This document shows, piece by piece, positions 1 to 13,480 of a DNA stretch of 64,000 nucleotides. This DNA comes from Scatophagus argus (taxonomy: Eukaryota; Chordata; Actinopteri; Scatophagidae). The first letter of the stretch is position 1; every line of letters starts with the position of its first letter. The stretch is from NCBI RefSeq assembly GCF_020382885.2, contig NC_058504.1:19603019-19667018 (forward strand), read 5' to 3'. A program made the position numbers and the translations under genes. The notes under the pieces are model-generated. The model was not told the DNA's origin and did not search any database. It saw nothing but the letters and a program-made list of their open reading frames with translations.

Positions 1-1236
1 ATTATTCCACGAGAACAAGAGTAAAAGAAGAAGAAAAGGAAAACCTGAGAGAAAAAGAATATACAGAACATAGAAATGAGAATAATAAAGGAAGAGAGAG
101 AGTGAAGGAGAAAGGACTGAATTACCAGTTCATAAAGTGCTGGTGGGAATTCTGTGTTTATGTGAGAACTTGTGGGAGGTGGTCTGTATGTTCAGCTTTG
201 TGTTTATGTGTTGTTATTTACAGTAGCATTAACAATTTGACCTGGTTTCCTTCTTTCCATCTTTTGAGGTTGAAACCCTGCAGAGTCTGAGACTTGATTG
301 TTTTTGCTCAGGTTTATTATCATTATTATTCACCTCCAGCTGTTTCACAGATTCCCCTGGGAGCCTGCATACTTAATGATGTGCAAATACTTCAGACAAA
401 TGTTGCTCGCCTCTGTCTAATGGTGGCGCTAAAAACAATACTCAGAGCCCAAAACTGCAACTGCCATAAGTATTAACGTGTACTATTTAAATATTATTTT
501 TTACGGTATTATCTTTGAGACAATGTTCAAAATTAGTTTTAATTCAAACAGTACAAAAGTGTTCAGGGACTGTAAGAAAATTAACCTGGCAAGTAATCTG
601 GCATTTTGTATAAATGAGGAATACTGAATGACGTTTCGCTTAGTCAAGAGGAGGAATATTAAAGTATCCAGTTAATACAACTCACAAAGAAAGAAAAACT
701 CAGATTATTGAAAAAAGATGATCATAATTTTGTGAACGCTTTCTTTAATCTTTAATCACTGGATGATCCCACCTCCTCAGATGTATCTTGCTTTGCTTTC
801 TTACTGTGCACTACAGTTACAGAAAAATTCAATTCAAGCCTATTTTGAGCAGGTAAGGTATTATCAGACTGATGTATTGAGCAGATATTGATCTACTAAC
901 AACACTGTATACTGCAGTCAGTCGCGGAATCCTTTATTTCATCAGGATCAAAAACATCTCTGGAGACTGAGTAAGACAAATGATTCATAATTAATTCAAG
1001 AGCAGGGAAAAAAAAGCATGCAAAAGCATTAAAAAAAATCTTTCTTTCTCCTCCAGTTATCTTTTAAACAAGTTACATGAGAGGGAACTAATGATGAGAG
1101 CCCAACAAAGAGATGATTTGAAAGCCAAACTAAGAAGTGCCAGTGAATACTGCTGATGTGGGATTTTGGACAACACTTTAGACAAACAGTTCAGACTAAC
1201 TAAGCACACAAATATGTATATGCATACGTGTCCATT

Positions 1237-1272
1237 TAGTGTGTGCATGTGTGTGTGTGTGTGTGTGTGTGC
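1237..1272. repeat. (GT)n microsatellite
   Basis: An alternating GT run, interrupted once by GCAT. Open frames across it read as Cys/Val or Thr/His runs and are not genes. Confidence 0.9.
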
Positions 1273-1650
1273 ATTTGAGGACACAGCAATTGAATGTCAG
1301 TTGAATAAAGCCTTCAGTATATTGACACAGACCTGCCTCTCTGTCTCTTCTCGTCCTGTTCGGTGTGAAAGAGGACTCAAACTGGGGATGAGTTCTCTGC
1401 ACACTACCCCAAATGCATCAGGTCTAATTCCCCCGGAGCTGAAAAATGTCCTGAGACTGCTTTTAGAAATCACACTCATGAGTCATGCTTCAGTAGACTT
1501 CATCTGTCATCATTTGTGTGTGTGAGTCAAACTTAATGAAACTAAAACACAGCAGACCATCAGATACACAAAACAACACCTCAGGATCAATACACATTCA
1601 GACACACGTAATGTAAATGCACACACACGCACAGTCAAGAACAAGCTGGG

Positions 1651-1682
<32 letters not shown>
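1651..1682. repeat. (CT)n(CA)n compound microsatellite
   Basis: A short CT run passes directly into about eleven CA units. Confidence 0.9.
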
Positions 1683-1683
<1 letters not shown>

Positions 1684-3639
1684 TTAGCGTATTGATTGAG
1701 CTCCCTGTTAGCCATTTTCTCCACTAGCTGTATGGGCAGAGTGAAGGCTTACAGCTTACAGTCTGTCCTCACCAAACCACCGCCATCTGTCCTCAGGTTA
1801 ATGAGGCTCAGCTACGTTTTTTCTTTCTTTCTTACTTTCTTTTTCTGCTGTGCTTAGCTGTAGTGTAGTCAGGGTTATACACAAATATAAACTATACCTT
1901 TGCCCAGGATAAAAGAATAACATTTACTGTATCTAAAGATGGGCAGTCCTGGCTGAAAAAGAATGGACTAATAATAAAATAATAAAAGATTATTTTACTG
2001 AAAGAGATCATTCAGAATTATAATTATAAGTCATGCTCATAAACTATAATTGTGCTTGTAAAGTATAATTTTGGGACAATGTTGTGCAGCCCAGAAGACA
2101 AGATCTATACACTGAATTTACTGAATATTTATCGCCTTTATAATTAAATATCCTAAATAACTAGGCATGGTCAACATATGGAATAAGGTTCATCTGAACC
2201 TGGGATAAAAATGACAACTAGCTTCTCTAATAACTTAACACCCCTGTGTCAACTAATGGCCTAACTGAATAAAGGAGGATGTGTGTTGCTAGCATTCCTA
2301 ATCTGAACATGGCTAAGGCAATTGCTTTTTTTTTTCTTTTTTTGTTTGTTATTTTCATATTTGTACTGAATGCATTGAGACCTGTCATTGCCAACAGGCT
2401 GTAATAGAACAACCACCCCACACACTCACACATACACACATCCACTGCACTGTGTAAAGCTTTATGTCAATGCCAGGAAACTCTGACATTGAACATCAAC
2501 TCCTCATAACAATTGGGTTGCACTATTACCACACTGCTGTGTTGTTCTTCAGATTCACTTCACTTACAGGTAAGTAAATTGGACATGCCTGCCTGTCACA
2601 GTACAAAACAGTAACACAATGTAAAAGCAGTTGTAGACAAGTCCAGTGAACAAGTCTTGGAGACTAAACAACACACTCTATTGTAACAGTACAAGCACTG
2701 ACAGAAACGTTCAGATTTGGCCTGGACTCAAACCTGCATACAAGACAAATGCAAACATTTTCTGCAGCGATGAACTGATTAAATTACATTTAATACTGTT
2801 GTTCATGGGCTGGATAAGCAGCAGGATTTTCTGTTGAGGGTGTGTGTGTTTGTGTATGTAGTTGCAGGCATGCTTGGGGGCGTAGACTCGATGTGGGTAG
2901 TTTTGATGAAGAGAGCATAAATTTGCAGCACTGTTAGCAATTCTGAAGCTGGTAAAAGGCTGTTAAAAATAATTCCTTGACAACAAATGTTAGATGCACA
3001 AAACATATGAGATTTTCCTTTCTTTTGGAGGGTAGATATAGAACCTTAAGAGCAACTCCACTGAGGAGGAGATGTTATAGGTCAGCATTTACAGCAAATG
3101 CTAATGGCACACAGACGCCCCATGAACCCAGCATGGGAGCCTGCCAAGGACTCAGAGACCACAGCTTGAGGACCACTAGGCTGGAGCACACACACAAATA
3201 CACACAAACAGACACACTGAGACACCACTAAAGCAACAGAAGCTTAGAGAGATCGGGATACACAAGCTCACACATTCACACAGAATGGATCTCTGCGTCC
3301 TGCTGGCTTTCAGACAGACAAATTGTCTGTAGATAATAGAGCCTCAGAAGTAAAGGTGAGGAGCCGTGCTGAAATTTGTCTCTTTTCTTATAAAAAAAAA
3401 AAAAAGACAAGAAGAGACAGAAGAAAAAGCCCAAATGAAACTGGAGAGAGTGAAGAAGACATCTCGACAGAGTAATAGAGATAGGAGAGACTCAGACAGA
3501 CGAGGGGGCATGTTAATTAGAGAGCAGGTTGATAGCAAATGTATTAACAGGCTGAAGTAAGGCAAAGGAGAGGAAGAGGGGTGACAGAGATAGGAAAAGG
3601 TTAACAGAAAGAGGAAAGAGAGGGAGAGACAAAGACGAA

Positions 3640-3645
<6 letters not shown>

Positions 3646-3680
<35 letters not shown>
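3646..3680. repeat. (GA)n microsatellite
   Basis: Pure GA dinucleotide tract inside a wider purine-rich stretch (about 3400-3680). Its complement reads as Ser/Leu runs. Confidence 0.9.
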
Positions 3681-3681
<1 letters not shown>

Positions 3682-4959
3682 GCTTTATAATTCTGAATTA
3701 TTTGATAAAGAGGTAGTAAATGTCCTGAAGGGGAACAGGAGTGACAGGGACAGAGGACGCAGAGGAGTAGTGCAGGACAAAAACAGAAACTAACTTTGGG
3801 CTTCAAATAAAAAATTATGAGTACTTATTTATTAACTTTGAACAACACTTCAGCTCAGAAATGATTTTCTCCTGCTGGGATATATGCCTAGCATCATGTC
3901 AAAACGTAATCATTTAACGTAAACTGAATATTAAATTCAATACAGATGAGTCCAATGTTTATCTTTATGAGAGCTGAAATTTATTAAATTCTATGCTAAT
4001 CAGATAGCTAGAGCCGCAACTATTTAACTATAAGGACACTAATTTAGTCATTTGGGAATGATTTATATATTATTTTGAATATATTACTTAAGCTATTTGC
4101 ACAATGAACATAACTGTTTTAATTTCTTCAAAAATTTCTTTAAAGAATGAAGAATTAAATCAGTGCTGTGCCATATCTGCATCACCAGTAAACACACAAA
4201 AAAAGATATAAAATGCAAATTTAACACAAAATACAGAAAAAAAAACAGAGAATTTTTAAGAATTCAGGGACAGCATTGACACACTGTACGTTACCACTTA
4301 TAATGCACTTTTGTGGGACTGTGGGATGTTAATCAAATAATATGCTTTATTCATTTAAGGCATTTCCTTGAAGAAGTTAAAGCTAAATATTAATATTTCT
4401 GTTCATCCCCAAGTCCCAGACCATTTAACAACTAATCCCTTTGGCTTCCCTTCTCTGGATTGCCCAAGGGACACACACACACACATGGCTGGTCTTTGGG
4501 GAACTGGGTCCTCTCCTTCAGGGGAAATAAGAACCACTGAGATTGTTTCATATAGTAAAAATAACTGAACTAAAAGAATTATCACCACGTAGTGAAATTT
4601 AATACTACTAATCATTTTCCCCTACACCATGACACATACTGAGCAGCATCTTTCAATTTTAGGGTTTCACGTGGGTTTCGTCTTTCCATCCATCACCTGT
4701 CAATAAAACAGTTTCTGGTTTGCATTTTCCAGAGTTCACTTGCCAGTCACAACATGTGTGTCATATGTTTTCCTTCAGTTTCCTTTGTTGAGCTTTGAGT
4801 TTGTGTTGGTGACAGTTCTTTCTTTGTTTGTCCAGCCGTGCTGCTCACGCTTATTACCTGTTTTCCTCATGACAAACTAATGAGACACGAATCAAACCAC
4901 TTCCTAGAAAACCACTTTTCCTTGAAAAAGATTTATCTGCAAGATACCAAGTGTTTGCA

Positions 4960-5440
4960 ACAGTAAAGCGTCAATAAGTGGCAGCCAGCTATAAAAGCTA
5001 TTGTCTTAAAGGAATTAGTGAGAGAGAGCAGTAATGCCATCGATAATTGTGAAATTCCTTTGTAAAAGGAGTAATTTAATGACCCCGAAGCAGCAAGCTG
5101 ACGCAGCAAGCACGATATAGCTGTCTCACGTCAAAAATGCAGGTGTTGTGCTTTGATTAGAGCATCGTTAGGCCCAGTCTTAGCAAATGTCTTCAGGGTT
5201 CTCATGTTAACACTGTGGACCAATTACAGTCGGACACACATTCTCGGCCTTCCTCTCTCTCTCTCTCTCCTCACGCTCTGTGTTTCGCAGGGTCTCGCTG
5301 TCTCTTTCTACCCGGTGTAAATAATGTAATTTGTCACAGACAGGCCTCCGTGTAGGAGATGACCTTTCCAAACCTCACAGTAAATTGGCCTCGGCTAGAA
5401 AAGCTACGTCATTAGCCCTCTCTGTCTCGCTCTCACTTCC
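4960..5440. promoter_or_regulatory. Candidate conserved non-coding element (weak)
   Basis: This is a microsatellite-poor island apart from short CT runs. Its sequence complexity is balanced, with AT-rich homeobox-like words (GTAATTTAATGA, CCAATTACAG), and it contains no open frame of note. It lies in aff2 intron 1, in a region type where developmental enhancers are often found. The call rests on texture only; no alignment was possible. Confidence 0.2.
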
Positions 5441-6713
5441 TCAGCACCTCTCTGCTTTCAAATTCAGTTTTATTATTTCTGTTTAATTTTAAATTCAGTG
5501 TTTAATCTACTGCTCTGCGAGGCTAACTGGCTCGAGCTGTCTGTCTCTTTGTTTCTCACACATGTGCCACTGTCAGACACACATACAAACCCAATCATAA
5601 AGCCTTGCTGGGAATAATTTAAAGAGCTTTTTGACTGGCTGGTGTGACTTAAGAGTTCCCTGTTAAGTCCCTCTCTCTCTCTCTGTTTTGTCTGTGCAAG
5701 TCCGCCGTATGGTGAAACAGCCTACTAGTATCTTCAGGGGACCAGAGCTCTGCAATGAGTTAGGTGTTTGTTTTTAATTTGTTCATTGCATTTTCGCAAA
5801 CTTATCCCTATATTGTTTTATTGTCAGATTATTGAAAGTCTCGATATTTTCTGAGATCATCATGCAACCTGAAGTAGCTACACGCAGAGGTAACATGATA
5901 CACAGAATGTTATATTTAATGCTGTTGAGTCATTAGTTTTATGTGGGATGAGATGTATTAAACTAATGGTAAAGGTTTATTTGAAAAGTAGTGAATTTTA
6001 GAGTTTGCAGGTTTGAGGTAGTCTTGTTATTTTCATTACGGCAGCATAATTTTGTAAATCCTAATCTTCGTTAAGAAAAGAAGTTGTCTAGATTCGGAGA
6101 CGTACACTGAAAGAGCTCATCATTGCATCGGAAAGCACAGCAGAAAGCTTAATCTCAATGCCAGGTCACAAGATTTTGGTTGTTAATGACAGTAACGAGT
6201 TTAGGAAATACTGAGGTCCCCCTAATGCACCACCCCTCTGAAAGTTCAGCTCAGACACCAAAAGTCTGATTTTATTTAGGTCTAAACTCAGCTTTAAATA
6301 TATTGAATCTGTACTGGAACCAGCCAATTGTCCCATGTCACCACAACTTCAGCAAACCCCAAACTAAATGTGAAGGATGTGGCAGCTACACCCTATTGTA
6401 CACACACAACTTGAAAACTGTGTGCCAACAAGATGGATGAAACACTGAGTCTCTGCATTTATTTATTTATAAATGTTTATTGCAGGTGTAGTGTGGGTAT
6501 GGTTGGACCTATGCAGCGCCATAACAATGTTGGACAAAATAAACCTGCTCCAAAGTTCAGAAGGCTAAAACATCCCTCTAACAGACAGGTAGACGGGTGT
6601 CCCATGTGTCTGCACACATTTATACAGATACAGTCACAAAGTAGGTGTCAGCAGAGTCGACTGCCAGCTACAGCAGAGAGGAGAGAGCTAACAGAGCACT
6701 GGGTTCAAGGCTC

Positions 6714-6999
6714 TTTGTGTGTGTGTGTCCGTGTGTGTGTTATCATTCCTCAGCACCATGCTCCTCTTGGCAGATGGTGCTGCCAACCTCGGGACCTGGG
6801 GTGTGTACGTGTGTGTGTGTGTGTGTGTGTGTGTGAGTGTGTGTGTGTGCGGGCGTGTGTGTGGGTGAGTATTGTCTTGGTATCTTGGGGGCACGAGGGC
6901 AGAACCTACCTGGTGTTGACTGCCAAGTGCCTCACTCTCTCTAAACCTTCAAGCGCGCACACACACACACACACACATGCACACGCACGCACACACACA
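6714..6999. repeat. Clustered (GT)n and (CA)n tracts
   Basis: Three tracts lie close together: GT at about 6714-6740, interrupted GT at 6800-6868, and CA at 6957-6999. The 196-codon open frame over them is made of Cys/Val and Thr/His repeats and is not a gene. Confidence 0.9.
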
Positions 7000-7229
7000 T
7001 CTTTGCTGAGTCACGACTTATGAGATGTATGAGATTGATTTTACTTTTTGATAGGGTACAGCCGTTAAAGACTGTTTTTGGCACATGCTGCAGTAAAGAC
7101 CACGATGTGAATTATTATTGCTCTATTGGATAATCAAGCTTATTTTTTCCAAGTAGTGGACGTTACTAGGGTCAATAACTTAATGGGATTATACACATTC
7201 ACATTGTAATAAATTGGCATCATCAGGAC

Positions 7230-7450
7230 AGGCATTTCTGCATTCTGAATTAATGTTATGGAGCAAACACTGCACTTCATTAACTAATTAAACTAATCAC
7301 TAATTAAAGTTTCACAACAAATTAAAGAATCCCTCTCAAGATAGATCCCCATTAACTAATTTGACCCATTCCTAATTCAGTTCCCATGGCAAATGAATTA
7401 ATATTATCTGAGGCAACTACTAAACTAATTAAACACATACATAACTAAAT
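7230..7450. promoter_or_regulatory. Cluster of TAATTA/CTAATT homeodomain-type words
   Basis: About eight TAAT-core words occur in 220 bp, among them ACTAATTAAACTAATCAC, ACTAATTAAAG, TTAACTAATTTG, CCTAATTCAG, GAATTAATATTA and AACTAATTAAAC. TAAT is the core of most homeodomain sites. The region is AT-rich, so chance clustering is possible. Confidence 0.25.
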
Positions 7451-8446
7451 ATACACAATATCACTGAAATAACACACATTTCATATTACCATACACTTTT
7501 CTTTGTGCATTTTGTTATTTGTCTTATAAGCTGATGCTTATCTGATGGATGCTAAAATTTCTGGTCATTTTCACATCAATTTTGTCTGACCTTTGTGGGT
7601 TAGAATTGGTTCAAAAACTTTATGACTTGCTCACCCCTCCCATCATCTCTCCACTGTGTGTTCTGTGACAAAAAAAACTACATCAAAAGTAATCTTTTAA
7701 AAAGGACATAAAAGGAGAAATAACTACACAGATAAATACAAACATTAAATGGTGAGAAGCTGCCAATATCAGAACAACAGCCACAACAGAAGCTTGCTGA
7801 TCAGATCCCATGGGGAGGATCCTCTACGGTTATGTACGCCATTCTGCTTTATGGTCTAATTAGTAGTTACAAGGCCTTTAGTCAATTCTATTGACAAGGC
7901 AAATTTTACTCAACATTAACAGAAAATATATTTTCTCTTAGATGAGGTGTTTATTTGGTAAACTGGCAGTTGACGTGAAATATATTAAACAGCTTTTGAT
8001 CGGAGAAACACTCTACTTTTATTGGTCTTTTTAGACGAAGATACTGCAGCTCAGAGAGACATACCTCAGTGTAAGCACTTGAGCTGCACTCATCAGTGTC
8101 TTTTTATTGCACTTCGTTGAGCCACTGAGTGCAGTTTGGGTATTGTTATTGCTGTGTGAATTTTTTTTTTTTTAATTACAGTTAAATTTTTGACTTATGT
8201 TTAAGCTCATTTAAAACTTTTAAGACATAACTAATAATAAAAATAAACAAACAGCGACCATAAAAGTAATCTGATTTAATTCATAATTAATGCAACTCCT
8301 TATGGATGTCAATAAATAAAGTAGTCTGGCATGCAAATAGCTACATTTTACTTTACTGAACCTTTTATTGTGCGTGACATGAGGAGAAGAGGAGAAAGCG
8401 GGCTGTGGGATGGTTGTGGGAGTCCAGACATATTTAGGAAAAGCTT

Positions 8447-8998
8447 GTGAATGCCAACAAGAATGTGACTAATAATGAATTACTCTGTGAAATTTTAAAA
8501 GACTCCAGACACTGTCACAATATCCGCATTACTGGGATTTCTGAAGAGGCAAAGTGCATGTCTGGTCCAATCGAGTTCTTTGAGACCAGAGTTAACCAGA
8601 GTTCCTACACGTGCAGATTAAATGAGGTTACACTGCACTGAAGCGGGTAAATCACACCTGCAGCTAAATCAGATTCTACTCAGCGCCCTTGGCCAGTGAT
8701 AATTAGATTTCACCATTTCTCCAACAAAGGGCATGTAACGTTTGACAAGGAAGGTGAAGTTGATGCTCTAAGAACATATAACAGAACATATGCGTTACTG
8801 TACCCTGCTGAGGTGCAAATTATCTCAGATGAAGCCTCCAAGACCTTCAACACCCCTGAAGAAGTCGCGGAATTCAAATGTTCCCTGGATGAGACAGATG
8901 GCAGCCTGCATGTTGCTGGATATTTTGGCCACTCGATAAGTCTAGTGTACTTCTTAATATTTGGTTATTGTATGACTTGGCCGCGTATTGAACTCTAG
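8447..8998 (+). pseudogene. Decayed L1-type LINE ORF1 fragment
   Basis: Two consecutive plus-strand frames match the layout of fish L1 ORF1 proteins (Transposase_22 family). The first, 8447-8641, has an RNA-binding-domain-like start with CHNIRITGISEEA, followed by a PIEFFE segment. The second, 8696-8998, has the C-terminal domain pattern IIRFHHFSNKGHV, ALLYPAEVQI and FNTPEEVAEF. A stop and a frame change separate them, so the copy is broken. It lies antisense to the inferred aff2 transcript. Recognition is by motif from memory, not by search. Confidence 0.6.
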
Positions 8999-9734
8999 GC
9001 TATAATATTGTGATAGTCAATGATTGTACTGGATGAGTAAATTACATTTTAGATACCTTTATTTTGGTTTGGATGCAGATGCTGTTGTGTTAATGTGACA
9101 GTTTTTATTTTCATATTCATTGCTCAGTGTTGGCCTACTCAGGTCTTGTAAGACAAACTAGCAAGTTTCTGTTTGGGATTTGGTGCCCTTGTGTCGTTTT
9201 GGATTACTTATCATGACTCTGGGTGATGATTTTATGACTTAAAACATCATTGGAACATCATTGTATTCATTGTTGTGTGTTTATATACATCATATGTCAG
9301 CCAGCAACTAGAGTTGTCCTGCATCAAAGAAAACTAACAATGCTATTTAATGTCACTTAAGAAAAAACAGAAGGTTATTATACATCTACTAAAGAAATGA
9401 AAAGCACTGTGTTTACTTTCTCTGTGACTATGGCGATAAAACAGGGGAATATCTGATAAAACCTTCAAAAGAAAGGCTTAATAATAAGTGATTGGTGAGT
9501 TGAATTAGTTAAGGTTGCTAATATCAGTCATCTTTCTATTCATTTATGTTCCTCTGTAACTGATGAAGCTATGCAGAAGATACATAATAGTTAAAACCCT
9601 GAACTAGATGAGTGAAGTGGTAACTATGATAAAGACAAATTGTATGTATAATCACTCATTTCTAGTCATTTAAAGGAATGCCAATATTTCTTTTTTTCCA
9701 TTTTTAAAAAGGGCCAACAGCATGCTTACATGCA

Positions 9735-9738
<4 letters not shown>

Positions 9739-9771
<33 letters not shown>

Positions 9772-9791
9772 GGTGGTGGGGGTGGGGGTGC
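9739..9791. repeat. (GT)n tract followed by G-rich run
   Basis: About 16 GT units pass into TGGTGGTGGGGGTGGGGGTG, which has four short G runs and could form a G-quadruplex. Confidence 0.85.
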
Positions 9792-9794
9792 AGG

Positions 9795-10010
9795 CTCCTT
9801 ACATCTTGGTTGGGCAAACTTTCACTGACAAAGATAAATGTTCTGCTGAGGATTTTATATCCCATCCAGATGGTTGATATTTTATTTTCTTATAAGAAAC
9901 TGAACAGATGGCTTAGCTCTTTATATGGGCGAGTGCAAACTCTCCAACTCTCAGCCACAGAGAGGGATCTGGATTTACTGAATAATAAAGTTTTAACATT
10001 TGACCTCTGT
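9795..10010 (+). pseudogene. Decayed L1-type LINE ORF2 C-terminal fragment
   Basis: The plus-strand frame reads LGKLSLTKINVLLRILYP, then LNRWLSSLYG, then VQTLQLSATERDLDLLNNK. This order resembles the segment after the reverse-transcriptase domain in L1 ORF2 (the G-R/K-INVLK-LPRLLYLF block, then LN-L-FIW, then a LQLPKEKGGLGLPN-like block). The copy is short and diverged and probably belongs with the ORF1 remnant 0.8 kb upstream. Confidence 0.4.
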
Positions 10011-10061
10011 CTTAAAGGAATTCAGCAACAACTGATTTTTTTTTTTTTTTTTACACCTTAG

Positions 10062-13000
10062 CTATCAAACGTTACTTTAAAGCATGGAGGTTTAAGGTGT
10101 TTGTGACGTGCTATGTAAGTGGGTTGTTAGCTGAACTGTTAGCTGCAAAGGCTTCATCTTCCTAATTATAGCTTCTGAAGATGCTCAAAGTTGAGGAATT
10201 TTATTGTCTCTTTTACTTTTTAGAACTGAACTGTACCACTTTGAGTGCTACGAGAAGGCAAAAAGCAGCTGTCAACAGCAGTGAGTGATTATGACAGGGG
10301 AGAGATGTCTGTAAGAACAAGTCACATCTCCTCTTGAGGTCTGGACCCAGTTTTAATCCTAATATGTCACCGATGTGGCAACTGAACTGATTATTGATGA
10401 CCTCGTGTCGTGCTGCCGTGATACTGAACCTAAATCCTGAACAGAAAGAAAAGCTGAGAAAATATTTCAAGTTGTTTTGAAGTTTCTGTCTCATTATTAC
10501 CTAAACTTGCTTGTTAAATTGTATAAACAGTTGGAAAAACACATCTGTGTAATATTACATACTTTGCAGTGGAGAAAGATTTGGCCCAAGTCTGCAGTGG
10601 ATCAGATGAATCCTCACAATTACTTTTTGGCACAGAATTGAATAAATACTTCTGGAATACATCAAATCCACACATGAAACCATATGCTTTATCCACATGA
10701 AAAATTTGACAACACTATCTTAAAGCTGCTCTAATCCGTATTTTTTTATATTAACAATTGATTAGCTGTCTTTATGCAACGTGAAAATTATCAGTCGTAG
10801 TAATGAACCTACAGAGAAGCACCAGTTCCTCTGTTTTAGCATCTTTCAGCTTACTGTTTTGCAGCCCACTCACAGCTCTCACCTTCTGCATTTTCAGAGC
10901 ATTTTAGACAGCATGAAAGCCTTAAAAACTAACTGCCTCAAATTGAAGGATCTGGGAAATTTTGACATGTATTTCTTACTATTTTCTGAAATTCATTGCT
11001 TTAACTATTTTTTTTTCAAAGATTCATTGGACAATCAGAAAAAAAAAGAGAACAGGTCAATCAATAATGAAATAATTATGCTAGCTTTTTCATTCTGCCC
11101 TCTTTCAGTGCCCTTGAAAAATGCAAGAAAAATTTGACATTTTTCTTTTCTTATCACCGTGGACTTTATCCACGGTTACTGATATGTTTGGAACTTCAAA
11201 ATAAAAGACACATCTATTAAAAAGTAAAATTGAAAATTGAGGCATTCTTCTTTCTTTAGACTTCAGAACCACAGATATCGACTATGTCCTCCCACATGGA
11301 CTCCGGCTGATCCGACTGGTTCTCCCAGCTTCTTCACTCTGGTTTACACCTGCTAACAGAGCTCCCATTGTACAGCCCTGAGGGATAATTGTTCCACCAA
11401 TATGGGATAAAAAGGATTTCTTCCTGATAAAGAGCTCCCTTCAGCGTTATGTGCTGTTTGTTTGTTCCAGTTTGGGATGAGACACAGCTTCCTTTCACAG
11501 CCTCTGAGCTGCTGATGATCTTGGTGTGAAGTATCATCAAGTGGAGCTGGTTTGGCAAGACCAGGCCCATCACACAGCGAGGATGGAAATTTCAGTGTGA
11601 TGAATGATTTTGTGCGTACCGAGCTCATGTGTGACTGAGCTGATTGAGAGCTTGGGAGGATTGACAGGCAGACTGGACTATGAGACTGAACACTGAATGC
11701 ATGAGTTGACTCTGTCACCTCTTTTTTACTTGCAGATCTCATCTTCTCCACTTTCGAGCTTATGGCCAGACTTATTTTACAGCCTGGAAGTAGCATTCTG
11801 ACTGCAGCACTCCAATATCTTAATCAAATTTTTACTTTTTAAAACAGCATAAAAACAATTCTTAAAAGATCTTAAAACAGACCAATAATGATAACAATAG
11901 TCAGAGTAGAGTATTTTCCTGAAAAACTTTTAGACTCTATGACCCACAGCTGGAATCTTACAATTTCATGCTGACGATAAGTGTAATCAATTCCCTAATT
12001 AACAACCTAAATGGTTCAACCAATCACAATTAGTGTCAATTAACATTCAAAGCCATCTCCACGAGATTCCACTGCCATGATTAGCCAGCTACATGATGGG
12101 CAATTACAGCAAGGAGTACGCAGCATTCTATGCAAGCCCTATTACAATCATACAAAGCCTTCAGATCTCCGAGCGAGAGAATGAGAGAAGGAGCGAGATG
12201 GGGGGAGGGGGAGGAGGAGGGAGAAATAGCAACAAAGAGGAGGAGAGATGAAAGGGTATTTCTTCAGGAGGAGGAGACAGACAGTGTTGGATTCGTTCAG
12301 ATTTAACAAAGGCGTGGGGGGCTTCAAAATTGTTTTCTCTCTCCCTTAAAGGGAAAATCCACTGTCAAACCAGGGCCACACATCAACGATGAGTGACAGA
12401 CTTTTAACTCCAATCTGACTGATTTTCATGGGTTTTATTGAAGGTGTGTAAGCTGTTATGCCTGTAAAATCCATTGTAAAATTTGAGAAAAATAGCTCCA
12501 TTTGAAAATAACAATTTCTCTCCATTCTGGTTTTCTTCCTCCAGCAGAGGTGCTCTTCTCTTTCTAATCTTGGACTGCTGAGTCCATTTTAACATTTATT
12601 ATCCCTGAGATGTCAGATACATCAAAGAAGCTTTCAGGATTCAGATTTAAGAGCAGACTGGTAAGGATCGGTAGCACTGGCTCCATTCCCAACCACATAC
12701 ATTTCAAAATGTTAAATTGGCTTGGAGGACAAAAAAGATGAACTTATTGTATTACTTATATTTGGCTGGTTTACAGGTTTAGTGTGCGTGAAATGAACAA
12801 ACCCGTTTAAGCTGACCACGTTTAAAGGCATATCTTCCACACTATCTTTTTCACAAATCGTCTCAACACAATGGCTCATACAGGTGGGAAAAACAGCAAA
12901 CACTGTCAGACAGAACTTTTTTACACATAAAGATGTAGATGAGTTGCGAATGTAAAAAAAAGTGACAGAAATGGACATAAATTTGACAAAAAAAGCTTTC

Positions 13001-13480
13001 TGATCTGATGTCTCAGGACATGACTATTCTGTAAGTTCAATAAAGTTTTAAAACTGGTGATTTTTTCATTTTTCTAATTTTTCTAAGTAATCATTGGTTG
13101 TATCCACAACCCTACATAAACACAGGTTGTTTTGGGCCTTTGAGCAAGTGACTGATGTTGCCACTTTTCTGGAGAGGACAATCCCAGAGTTGAAAGTGGT
13201 GCTGCTGAGTGAACTTGTCAGTGCTCTTGTCCCCTGATGTTCACACCAGCGGAGAACAGCTACAGGAAAACAGTCCTTGCGTTATTATCCACGTAATCAT
13301 AAGTCAAAGAGAGTCTCCTAGATTCCATTCACACCTACTGAAAGGTTTCACCTTTCAGCTGATCAACAGCATCTGCAACTCTGTTTATTTATTTATTTAC
13401 TCTTTTATTGTAATAAGCTTGCATGTTTCTGTTTTTTTTTTTTCTGTAATGAAGTGCTTTTCTGTGCGAGCCCAATTTCC
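10062..13480. other. aff2 intron 1, no exon seen
   Basis: No recognisable exon on either strand. It holds scattered short A and T runs, a purine-rich GA/GGA stretch at about 12170-12290 and otherwise unremarkable AT-rich DNA. Confidence 0.5.
11940..12180. promoter_or_regulatory. Candidate non-coding regulatory island (weak)
   Basis: TAAT/ATTA-type and CCAAT words repeat here (CCCTAATTAACAACC, CCAATCACAATTAG, TCAATTAACATT, GATTAGCCAGC, GGGCAATTACAGC). The sequence is microsatellite-free and ends abruptly at a purine tract. The texture is like a vertebrate conserved element; there is no alignment behind this. Confidence 0.2.

Larger units (their letters stand above)
1..8440. other. aff2 intron 1, distal part (no exon seen)
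   Basis: No coding exon is recognisable on either strand. The AFF2 exon 2 signature (a Lys/Arg/Glu-rich KKREWERRNQE-type segment) was looked for on the minus strand and not seen. The stretch holds dinucleotide tracts and AT-rich single-copy DNA. Calling it intron follows from the aff2 first exon at 15807-15859 being transcribed leftwards, so it is inference. Confidence 0.5.

Noticed and set aside
1651..6999. CRISPR-like spaced repeats
   Set aside because: Repeats are simple dinucleotide tracts with no constant repeat-spacer unit.
6433..7023. 196-codon plus-strand open frame
   Set aside because: Most of it is Cys/Val and Thr/His dipeptides from GT and CA microsatellites; no domain, no splice logic.
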